Below, piece by piece: positions 6,887 to 14,324 of a DNA stretch of 14,324 nt; within the stretch, counting starts at the first letter, position 1, and every line of letters starts with the position of its first letter. This DNA is from Candidatus Omnitrophota bacterium (lineage in GTDB: Bacteria; Omnitrophota; Omnitrophia; Omnitrophales; JACQLI01): positions 1 through 14,324 of the forward strand of contig JACQLI010000065.1 in NCBI GenBank assembly GCA_016204125.1, in the 5' to 3' direction. Under the pieces are notes generated by a model. The model was given only the letters and a program-made list of their open reading frames with translations, was not told where the DNA came from and made no database searches. The position numbers and the translations under genes are program-made.

Positions 6887-9800
6887 ATGCATCCTTATCA
6901 TGATATTTCTAGATGGTTTTTCAGTTTCACTTTTATCGTAGTTTTATTTTCCTCAAAGTTAGCGTTTGCCAATATCGCTGGAAATCCTGGCTTTGAGGTG
7001 GCTATCGGCGGAGATACCACAACCAACTGGGACAACACCAATGGTGCCACGCGCGAAAGCCAGGGGACTCTTCCCGTTCTTGTTCCCGCTTTTGATGCCA
7101 TCCCAGAAGGGGGCTTTGCACTTCTCTTAAATGCGACTGGAGAGTTTACGTTTCAGAGTACCAAGAGTGTGCAAATAGGTGATCTCGTGGTTTTTACCGC
7201 TCAAGCCGAATCAAGCATCGTTGATGATGGCGCAACAACAGGCGGACAACTTCGCATCGAATTCCAAGGCACTGACCCCACGACAGGTGTCGCCTTTACG
7301 ATCAGCATAACCAATTCGGCCCGTATCACAACAGCCAACGCTGCAAACGGGGATGCGGACGGAGACGGTACGCTTTATCAAACCTTTACCATCAGCGCTA
7401 GAGTGCCGCCAAGGACCACTCAAGTGACCTTTACCTTGAGACAAACAGGCGCTGGCAACGTTGTTTTCGACAACGTCAATGCCGAGATCAATCCAGTCAA
7501 GTTAACCCTTTCTGCCTCCAAGACAACAGTCAAACCAGGCGATCTTGTCACTATTACAGCCGATTTTGTGAATGCATCTGCGCAGAACCAGACCAACCTT
7601 GAACTTAAAGTTGATGTTCCGTTAGGCCTCGATCTCCTGACCGATTCAATTCGTGTCGACGGCCGTCCAGGGCAGCCTTTTCGTGAAGGCTCCACCATCA
7701 TTGGTATTCGGACGCTCAGGCAAAATGACAGGTCTCATGTGGTTTTCCATGTCCTTGTAACAAGCGGAGTGACTCTGGGCAAGATTTACGAAATTGTTGT
7801 TACCGCGATCGTGGGGGATAGGGTTTCGGATACACAAGGTATTACCTTGCGCGTAAGGGGCGATCCGATTTTTGATGAAGGAACGATTGTGGGGAAAGTC
7901 TTTGATGATCGTAACGAAGACGGCACCCAAACAAAGGGAGAAACGGGAGTTCCTCGGGTTCGAATTTATACCGAATATGGTGTGAGTGTGATCACCGATG
8001 AGGATGGCCGCTTCCACATTCCCGCTGTCCAGCCAGGAAGGCATCTTCTCAAAATTGACGGCCACACGTTTCCTCCAGGCACTACTTTCATTTCCGAAGA
8101 GTCACTTCTCGTGAAGACAACGCCAGGACTTCTCAGCAAGGTACGGTTTGCGGTCCGTCTTCCTGAGTCAGCTCTGCCAGACGAATTCCGTAAAGAACTT
8201 CAGATCTGGGTGACTCAGGGGATTGATTTGGCCCGTCCTGAGCTTACTGTTGCCATGGACCCTGATACGGTTCAGGTGGGTGTGGGGAGACTTGAACGGG
8301 AGCCGACGTTTCAAATGAAAACCAATTATGGAGAATACATTACGCGTTGGCAGCTTGAGCTTCGCAGTGAAATGGGAGAAAAGATTTGGTCAGGATTTGG
8401 AATCGGTCAGCCTCCCTTACGAGTCCCCTGGAACGGTATCGTCGATACAGGAGAAATCATTCGGCCTGGCGTCTACGCCTATCGTTTGATTGTCAAAGAC
8501 AGCCAAGACCGAGAGGACTGGACACCTCTTCATTTTTTTCAGGTTGTCAGTAAGTCTAAAACCATAGAGGGGGCTGACGGGTCTTCCATCATTCCTGCTG
8601 AGGGTGCTTTCAATATCTTTCGGGATGGGAAAAGGAGCATTCCTCTCGTGGCCAAACCGACGGTTCGTGTTTACGGCAAGACAGAACCTCTCAGGCGGGT
8701 GCAAATCAACGGAGTTCCAAGTGAAGTGAGTCCTACGGGCGAATTCGAAGAAGAATTCTTTGTGACAGCTGGCGAAAAAACCATTGCCGCGGGAGCAACG
8801 AACTCAGATGGAGACACGATCACCGTTGAAGAGAAAATTACCGTTAAAGACAGTTATTTCTTCCTTGTTGCTTTAGGGGAGGAAGAACTAGGTCTTAATT
8901 CAATAGATGGGAACCTCGACACCGTGGGAAGAGAGGATACTTACGACGAAGATTTTTACCAGGACGGCAAACTCGCCTATTACTTAAAAGCTAAGATCAA
9001 AGGAAAATTCCTTGTGAAGTCCCGCTACGATACGAGCGATAAACGTTCAGAACTTTTCACCCAGCTTGACCCCGATGACTATTACCCGATCTACGGCGAT
9101 TATTCACAAATTGATTACGAAGGACAGGACACGCGGGAAAGATTTTTCATTCTGATTGAAATGGACCGTTCGTTTCTCAAATGGGGGAGTTATGAAACCG
9201 AGTTTACGGATACAGAGCTTGGCAGATACAACCGCACCTTATCGGGTTTGAAGATCCATCACGAAACCCTTTCCACGACCAAATATGGCGATGCCAAGAA
9301 AGGATTCACTTTATTTTGGTCCAAACCCGAACATCTCGCTGATCACAATGAGTTTCACGCAACGGGAGGTTCCCTCTATTATCTTCACAATCGCAATGTC
9401 ATTCAGGGAAGCGAAAAAATACGGGTTGAGATTCGTGATAAAATTACAGATATTCCGATAGAAACTCGTGATCTTGTCTACGGCAAAGATTATGAGATGG
9501 ACTATAGACAGGGTCGGATTCTCTTGAAAGAGCCCCTTTCTTCGGTTTCCGCATCCGAAACCATTATTTCCAATGACATCCTCGACGGCAATTCTGTCTA
9601 CCTCATCGTGGATTATGAATTTGAGATATTCCGACTCTTTGAGGACCACAGCGCTGGACTCCGTGGATTCACCAACTTTGGAGAACATATTCGCATAGGA
9701 GGTACAGCCGTTGAAGAGCAGAGAGCCAATCAGGATTACGATCTTCGCGCTGTCGATGTAACGTATAAAATAGGAAGAAACACGAAGATTACCGCAGAGT

Positions 9801-11542
9801 TTGCTCAATCCAAGCTTCAGCAGGTAAGGCAAGGTTTATCCTACGACGGTGGTCTCAGTTTTCAAAATCAAGCACCCGTAGGGGTCAGGCGTCCTCGAGA
9901 AAAGGCTTATCTCATCAAAGGAGAAACGAAGCCGTTTCAACCTCTTGAACTCTCAGGTTACCTGCAGAATGTAGAGCCTGGTTTCTCCATTGATCGGATT
10001 AAGAGTCAGGAGGGATTTCGCAAATACGGTCTTCAGGCTCGTCTGAAACTCAATGAACACCTTCGCTTCATAGCGCGTCACGATTCGACCGAACTTTCCG
10101 CACAAATTCGTCCGCTTGGCTTGTTTGGTCTTTCGGCAACCCTTCAGGAGGTTCGCTCCACAACGGGTCAGGCTGTTTTTGATTACGGAAAATGGAATGT
10201 GATCGGGGAATATCTCCATCAGTACCTCGACATTCCTGCCGTGAACCATATCGATTCTTTCTTTACGGAGCGGCCTTTTGGAAATGCCGTTGGCCTTCGC
10301 ATTGCCCATCGCGTGACAGATTGGCTTACCCCTTATGCGAAGGGGCAGCTTACCTTTACAGGGAAGCAAAATTACCAGATTGGCGGCGGACTCGAAATTC
10401 GCGCAGGAGAAAGAACCAAGGTTTATGTGGAGGAAATGATAGGGCATGTCGGAGACGCTACGGTATTGGGTATAAGCGTCCAGAGAGATGACAAGACCAC
10501 AAGTTATGCTGAGATCAAAGTCCGCGACCTTGGCTTTGGCGACAAGAGGATCTCTACCTCAGTCGGTTCCAGCCATCAGCTGAGCGAAAAAAGCCGCGTC
10601 TACAGCGAACGTGAATATTCGACTTATTCAGGCAACCTTCCGGAAGACATTCCTCAAACCTGGAGTTCCGATATTTATGGTTACGAGACGCAATTTTGGA
10701 ACCATTGGGATTTCGATCTTCGTTTTGAACGTCGCCATCTCGATGCAAGTGACTTTCGCAATTTGAGTGACGTGGCGATTGACAATATCACACGAACCAA
10801 CACCTTCAATACCCTTTCTACTTCCTTGGGGTATGTGAAGGAAAAGAAGTTGAAGTTTGACACTTCATTTGAGGCGAGAATCGATCAAGACGCGCCAGAG
10901 GTGAGGCAGTGGCTTACGCAGAATCTGGTGGAGTACCATGTCAATCAAAACTTGAGTATGCTCGGGCGGGCCAATTTTGGAACCTCTCGGCTTGTGGAGC
11001 CCGGACAGCTTGCGGGCCGATTTGTTGAGATGAATGTCGGCTTTGCCTACCGACCTGTTGAGACAGACCGTTTCAACTGGCTTACCAAATACACTTTTTT
11101 AGATGAATTGGCTAACGACGCCCAATTCGTGGGGACGGATTCTGGGACAGTTACAGTAGACGAGAGGGCGCATATCTTTTCTTTTGAGGGGGCATATGAA
11201 CTCACTCATTTCCTGCAGATGGTTGATAAATTTGCCTACCGCTTGGGCAGTGTGGAAGCCGAGGTGGCAGACCGCTTTAACGTTGGGTCGGTTCTTTGGG
11301 TCCACCGCTTCAATTATCACATTGCCCGTAAGTGGGATCTGGGTGTAGAGTATCGAATTCTCATGCAGACGGAGGCGGCCAACAACTTCAGGCACGGCCC
11401 CCTCATCGAAATTGACCGTGAACTTTATGATTACGTTCGGCTCGGAATTGGGTATAATTTTACCGATTTCGATGATGACCTAAGAAGGCTTAACGATATC
11501 AGACGAAACGGAGTTTTTATCCGATTGACAGGAAAAGTATAA
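6887..11542 (+). CDS. Giant multidomain outer-membrane protein (DUF11, SdrD-B-like, FlgD-like, beta-barrel)
   Basis: A 1551-residue surface protein of no precisely recognised family. A signal peptide ends at AFA (26-28). Residues 33-200 (NPGFE start) look like a jelly-roll beta-sandwich. Residues 204-325 resemble a DUF11 domain (VKPGDLVTI at 215-223). Residues 331-425 resemble an SdrD-B/CNA-B domain, with VFDDRNEDG at 338-346 as a possible calcium loop and a later DEDGRFHIPAVQPG (371-384). Residues 450-555 look FlgD-like (PWNG at 514-517, RPGVYAYRL at 526-534). A further Ig-like unit covers 580-655. From about 655 to the end, strand-turn patterns suggest a very large barrel, interrupted by a small domain (VYGKDYEMDYRQGRILL, 864-880). 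The C-terminus ends in Val, not the usual aromatic. The ribosome site is poor. Confidence 0.85.
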   Translation: MHPYHDISRWFFSFTFIVVLFSSKLAFANIAGNPGFEVAIGGDTTTNWDNTNGATRESQGTLPVLVPAFDAIPEGGFALLLNATGEFTFQSTKSVQIGDLVVFTAQAESSIVDDGATTGGQLRIEFQGTDPTTGVAFTISITNSARITTANAANGDADGDGTLYQTFTISARVPPRTTQVTFTLRQTGAGNVVFDNVNAEINPVKLTLSASKTTVKPGDLVTITADFVNASAQNQTNLELKVDVPLGLDLLTDSIRVDGRPGQPFREGSTIIGIRTLRQNDRSHVVFHVLVTSGVTLGKIYEIVVTAIVGDRVSDTQGITLRVRGDPIFDEGTIVGKVFDDRNEDGTQTKGETGVPRVRIYTEYGVSVITDEDGRFHIPAVQPGRHLLKIDGHTFPPGTTFISEESLLVKTTPGLLSKVRFAVRLPESALPDEFRKELQIWVTQGIDLARPELTVAMDPDTVQVGVGRLEREPTFQMKTNYGEYITRWQLELRSEMGEKIWSGFGIGQPPLRVPWNGIVDTGEIIRPGVYAYRLIVKDSQDREDWTPLHFFQVVSKSKTIEGADGSSIIPAEGAFNIFRDGKRSIPLVAKPTVRVYGKTEPLRRVQINGVPSEVSPTGEFEEEFFVTAGEKTIAAGATNSDGDTITVEEKITVKDSYFFLVALGEEELGLNSIDGNLDTVGREDTYDEDFYQDGKLAYYLKAKIKGKFLVKSRYDTSDKRSELFTQLDPDDYYPIYGDYSQIDYEGQDTRERFFILIEMDRSFLKWGSYETEFTDTELGRYNRTLSGLKIHHETLSTTKYGDAKKGFTLFWSKPEHLADHNEFHATGGSLYYLHNRNVIQGSEKIRVEIRDKITDIPIETRDLVYGKDYEMDYRQGRILLKEPLSSVSASETIISNDILDGNSVYLIVDYEFEIFRLFEDHSAGLRGFTNFGEHIRIGGTAVEEQRANQDYDLRAVDVTYKIGRNTKITAEFAQSKLQQVRQGLSYDGGLSFQNQAPVGVRRPREKAYLIKGETKPFQPLELSGYLQNVEPGFSIDRIKSQEGFRKYGLQARLKLNEHLRFIARHDSTELSAQIRPLGLFGLSATLQEVRSTTGQAVFDYGKWNVIGEYLHQYLDIPAVNHIDSFFTERPFGNAVGLRIAHRVTDWLTPYAKGQLTFTGKQNYQIGGGLEIRAGERTKVYVEEMIGHVGDATVLGISVQRDDKTTSYAEIKVRDLGFGDKRISTSVGSSHQLSEKSRVYSEREYSTYSGNLPEDIPQTWSSDIYGYETQFWNHWDFDLRFERRHLDASDFRNLSDVAIDNITRTNTFNTLSTSLGYVKEKKLKFDTSFEARIDQDAPEVRQWLTQNLVEYHVNQNLSMLGRANFGTSRLVEPGQLAGRFVEMNVGFAYRPVETDRFNWLTKYTFLDELANDAQFVGTDSGTVTVDERAHIFSFEGAYELTHFLQMVDKFAYRLGSVEAEVADRFNVGSVLWVHRFNYHIARKWDLGVEYRILMQTEAANNFRHGPLIEIDRELYDYVRLGIGYNFTDFDDDLRRLNDIRRNGVFIRLTGKV

Positions 11543-11555
11543 AGACTGAAATCAT

Positions 11556-11561
11556 AGGAGG
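11556..11561 (+). promoter_or_regulatory. Strong ribosome binding site of the lipoprotein gene
   Basis: A full AGGAGG sits seven bases before the ATG at 11569. The two envelope genes upstream have weak sites, so the small lipoprotein may be made in excess over them. Confidence 0.75.
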
Positions 11562-11568
11562 CTTAACC

Positions 11569-11973
11569 ATGAAACGGATTTTATCTTCCCTTTTATTATT
11601 GGGAGTTTTTTCTTTGCCTTTACTCGGCTGTTCCCGAGCCTCGTTCCTTCCATCCCACGCTGAGGTCCTTGTCTACCCTCTTCCTTTGGATATCGTCTAT
11701 CTAAGGACTCTTGATGCGGTCCAAGCCCATCCTGAATGGGAACTTGAAGAAACAGACAAAGAAAAAGGAGTCATTGTCCTTCGTAACATGCGTTACTCAA
11801 GTTTTGCCGATGCGGATATGAGGACAGCAACGCTTCTGGTTAAACGAGTAGGCCCCAAAGAGAGCTCCATTCAGCTTGATCCCAAGTCCGTAGCTGTTGT
11901 CGGAGGAGATGAAATCCTCTCCATCGTTAAGGTTTACCTGTCGCGCGAAGTTGGCATAAGGCAGGGGAAGTAG
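11569..11973 (+). CDS. Small outer-membrane lipoprotein
   Basis: The 134-residue product has a lipoprotein signal: basic MKR, a leucine-rich core and a lipobox LLGC at 18-21, so Cys21 would be lipidated. Ser22 at +2 favours transport to the outer membrane by Lol. The mature part (about 114 residues) seems to be one compact alpha/beta domain: a helix around DIVYLRTLDAVQAHP (41-55), strands around GVIVLRNM (66-73), TATLLVKRV (86-94) and SSIQLDP (98-104), and a last helix near 113-126. The layout recalls small envelope lipoproteins such as DUF3568-type proteins, but I cannot assign a family. It lies 26 bp after the giant barrel gene and 15 bp before uvrA, and could be a periplasmic partner of the barrels. 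Confidence 0.85.
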   Translation: MKRILSSLLLLGVFSLPLLGCSRASFLPSHAEVLVYPLPLDIVYLRTLDAVQAHPEWELEETDKEKGVIVLRNMRYSSFADADMRTATLLVKRVGPKESSIQLDPKSVAVVGGDEILSIVKVYLSREVGIRQGK

Positions 11974-11988
11974 ATTTGGCCGTAAGCG

Positions 11989-14324
11989 TTGGACGCGATT
12001 ATCCTCAAAGGGGTCCGCACCCATAATCTCAAAAATTTCGATCTGATCCTTCCGCATAACAAACTCTACGTCGTTACGGGAGTCTCTGGTTCAGGGAAGT
12101 CCTCTCTCGCCTTCGATACTCTTTATGCCGAGGGGCAGCGCCGCTACGTCGAATCTCTTTCTGCCTATGCCCGCCAGTTTCTTGAGCGCATTGAGAAGAC
12201 TGATGTCGATGGGGTTAGCGGCATTTCTCCTGCAATCGCGATCCAAGCAAAAAACGTTATCACCAATGCCCGTTCAACCGTTGGAACCCAAACCGAGATC
12301 AACGATTACCTCCGCGTTTTCTTTGCGCGAGCAGGTCGCACCTTCTGTCTTCGTTGTAATCAGGAGGTAGGAAAAAAGACGCCCGATAAGGTTGTTCAAA
12401 TCCTCTTTGAGAAATTTCACGGCGAAAAAGGGACTCTCCTTTTCCCCATCCGCCTTGGCGAACGAGGTGCAGCTCACTTTAAGGAATTTCTTCCCGAACT
12501 CACGAGACAGGGATTCACCGAAGTTTTAACTGAGAAGGGGGTCATCCCGATTTCTGAATTCAAGGCATCCAAAAAAGCGAGTGAAATCCTTATTGTGGTG
12601 GATCGGTTAGTTCAAGAAGATAAGAATCGTAAGAGAATCATCGATTCCCTTGAACTTGCGTACCAGCTTGGAAAAGGTGAAGCGGTCGTTAGTTTTGAAA
12701 AGGGAAAAGAGCTTCTGCGATTTTCAGAGCACTTCCGCTGTGACACCTGCACTGTCGATTACAGAGAGCCAACGCCCAATCTCTTTTCCTTCAACAGTCC
12801 CCTTGGCGCCTGTCCAACCTGCCAAGGTTTTGGCCGTGTCATTACGATTGACTGGGATCGAGTCATCCCTGATGTGAAGCTCTCAATTGGGGGAGGGGCG
12901 ATTGCGCCCTGGACCAAACCCAGTGCGAGCTGGCAACGGCGTCAGCTTCTTAGGTTTTGTGAAAGAAAGCGGATCCCTTTGAAAACGCCGTGGCAGAATC
13001 TTTCCGAAAAGCACCGTCTCTGGATCCTTAGAGGAACAGGAAAAGAGACGGACGATTATTTTAGCGTTCAAGACTTCTTCGACTTCCTCGAAACCAAGAC
13101 CTATAAAATGCACGTTCGTATTTTTTTGAGCCGTTACCGTGGATACATCCTCTGTGGAACCTGTCAGGGGAGTAGGCTCAAACCTGAAGCCCTCGCTCGC
13201 CGTGTGGGAGGAAAAAATATCGCCGAGTTATGCACCCTTCCTATGGATGAACTTTTCCAGTTTTTTGAGAACTTACATCTTGAGAAGGGAGATTTTGAGA
13301 AGATTGAGCCTGTTCTTCTTGAAATCCGAGGGCGCATCCGTTTTCTTAAAGAAGTCGGCCTGTCTTACCTCACCCTAGACCGTCTTTCTCGCACTCTTTC
13401 GGGCGGAGAAGTGGAGAGGATTCATCTCGCCACGTCTCTTGGATCCAGTCTCGTGGATACTCTTTATGTCTTGGATGAACCCTCGATCGGTCTCCATGAA
13501 AGGGACAACGCACTTCTGATTCGTCTACTGAGAGAATTGAGGGACCTCGGAAATACAGTCGTGGTTGTTGAACATGATCGAACCATGATTGAGTCGGCAG
13601 ATGAAGTGGTTGATCTTGGACCTTTCGGAGGAGAAAGGGGAGGAGAACTTATTTTTCAGGGGAAAGTAGAAGACCTTCCCAAAGGATCTCATTCCTTAAC
13701 TGGCAAATACCTCGCTGGGCAATTAGAGATCGGGTGGAAAAATCGAAAGCCCGAAAAGACGCTACCGAAAGCTCGAGTCATCAAAATCATGGGAGCGAGT
13801 GAACACAATCTACGTTCCATCAACGTAAAGATTCCTTTGAATCAATTTGTGGTAGTCACGGGTGTCTCGGGTTCGGGAAAAAGCACTCTTGTTTACGATG
13901 TTCTTTATCAGAATTATCTCAAGTGGAGAGGGCGTCCTGTCCAGGATCTTGGCAGGGTCAAAGAGATTCGTGGTCTAGACCTGATTGACGAAATGGTCTT
14001 GGTCGATCAAACACCGATTGGGAAAACTCCCCGCTCCAATCCTGCGACCTATGTGAAGGCCTTTGACGAAATCCGAAAAGTCTTTGGGACTTGTGAGGCT
14101 GCTAAAAAGGCAGGATATGATGTGCGGCATTTTTCGTTCAATGTCGAGGGCGGCAGATGCGAAACGTGTAAGGGAGACGGACGGATCAAGGTTGAGATGC
14201 ATTTCCTGGCTGATGTTTTTATTCCCTGCGAGGCCTGCGGGGGTAAACGTTTTAAGCCTGAAACCCTCGAGATTCGTTATCTCGATAAGACAATCCATGA
14301 TGTCCTAGAGATGAGCGTGGACGA
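11989..14324 (+). CDS. uvrA: Excinuclease ABC subunit A, 3' end cut by the window
   Basis: UvrA is the ATP-dependent damage sensor of nucleotide excision repair; it dimerises, loads UvrB and leaves. I read 778 intact codons. The C-terminal part, with the second ABC signature and Walker B, lies beyond the edge. Visible: GVRTHNL (8-14), Walker A GVSGSGKSS (31-39), a CxxC-CxxC zinc module at Cys251/254/275/278, CGTC at 389-392, the first signature LSGGEVERI (470-478), LDEPSIGLH just after, the second Walker A GVSGSGKST (625-633), and the C-terminal zinc module start RCETCKGDG followed by PCEACGGKR. A TAA lies in frame at 11983-11985, two codons before the TTG at 11989, and no ATG or GTG lies between that stop and GVRTHNL, so TTG is the start. 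The MHVRIFLSRYRGY segment suggests a non-enteric UvrA clade. Confidence 0.96.
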   Translation, partial: MDAIILKGVRTHNLKNFDLILPHNKLYVVTGVSGSGKSSLAFDTLYAEGQRRYVESLSAYARQFLERIEKTDVDGVSGISPAIAIQAKNVITNARSTVGTQTEINDYLRVFFARAGRTFCLRCNQEVGKKTPDKVVQILFEKFHGEKGTLLFPIRLGERGAAHFKEFLPELTRQGFTEVLTEKGVIPISEFKASKKASEILIVVDRLVQEDKNRKRIIDSLELAYQLGKGEAVVSFEKGKELLRFSEHFRCDTCTVDYREPTPNLFSFNSPLGACPTCQGFGRVITIDWDRVIPDVKLSIGGGAIAPWTKPSASWQRRQLLRFCERKRIPLKTPWQNLSEKHRLWILRGTGKETDDYFSVQDFFDFLETKTYKMHVRIFLSRYRGYILCGTCQGSRLKPEALARRVGGKNIAELCTLPMDELFQFFENLHLEKGDFEKIEPVLLEIRGRIRFLKEVGLSYLTLDRLSRTLSGGEVERIHLATSLGSSLVDTLYVLDEPSIGLHERDNALLIRLLRELRDLGNTVVVVEHDRTMIESADEVVDLGPFGGERGGELIFQGKVEDLPKGSHSLTGKYLAGQLEIGWKNRKPEKTLPKARVIKIMGASEHNLRSINVKIPLNQFVVVTGVSGSGKSTLVYDVLYQNYLKWRGRPVQDLGRVKEIRGLDLIDEMVLVDQTPIGKTPRSNPATYVKAFDEIRKVFGTCEAAKKAGYDVRHFSFNVEGGRCETCKGDGRIKVEMHFLADVFIPCEACGGKRFKPETLEIRYLDKTIHDVLEMSVD

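Noticed and set aside
9311..9832. Minus-strand open frame of 173 codons inside the giant barrel gene
   Set aside because: It is antisense to a continuous 1551-codon frame with clear domains; no motif or start context supports it.
9953..10447. Minus-strand open frame of 164 codons inside the giant barrel gene
   Set aside because: Same reasoning: antisense shadow with no recognisable features.
11976..12040. Frameshift at the start of uvrA
   Set aside because: The frame from the TTG at 11989 is open to the window end with all expected motifs, so nothing is broken.

Overview
The window holds nine genes, all on the + strand and packed tightly enough to look like one or two long transcripts. The outer-membrane proteins, a lipoprotein and a diaminopimelate (DAP) pathway point to a Gram-negative (diderm) bacterium with DAP-type peptidoglycan. 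Base composition is near 50 % GC by eye. The order argH-lysA-dapF-dapA-dapB, together with large environmental-type surface proteins, would fit an uncultured lineage such as Omnitrophota or a deltaproteobacterial relative. That placement is inference.

Region 1 (1-5304) is amino-acid biosynthesis. It has argH (last step of arginine synthesis), then lysA, dapF, dapA and dapB (aspartate-semialdehyde to tetrahydrodipicolinate, LL-DAP to meso-DAP, and meso-DAP to lysine). argH and lysA overlap by 40 bp, lysA and dapF overlap as ATGA, and dapF and dapA are 11 bp apart. The enzymes between tetrahydrodipicolinate and LL-DAP (DapL, or DapD/C/E) are not in the window. Two repeat structures lie here. 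One is an inverted array of heptamers directly in front of argH. The other is a 67-bp double-hairpin element between dapA and dapB, inside a 36-codon open frame that starts on the dapA stop and ends on the base before the dapB start.

Region 2 (5319-11973) is a cell-envelope set starting 14 bp after dapB. It has a 516-residue exported protein with a probable C-terminal outer-membrane barrel, a 1551-residue exported protein (beta-sandwich, DUF11-like, SdrD-B-like and FlgD-like domains, then a very large probable beta-barrel), and a 134-residue lipoprotein. I recognise no exact family for these three. They are the best candidate in the window for an undescribed outer-membrane assembly.

Region 3 (11989 to the window end) is the first 778 codons of uvrA, the DNA-damage recognition subunit of the excinuclease. 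It starts at a TTG and is cut by the window edge.

I saw no tRNA, rRNA, transposase, CRISPR array or clear rho-independent terminator. No stretch above 300 bases lacks a gene.
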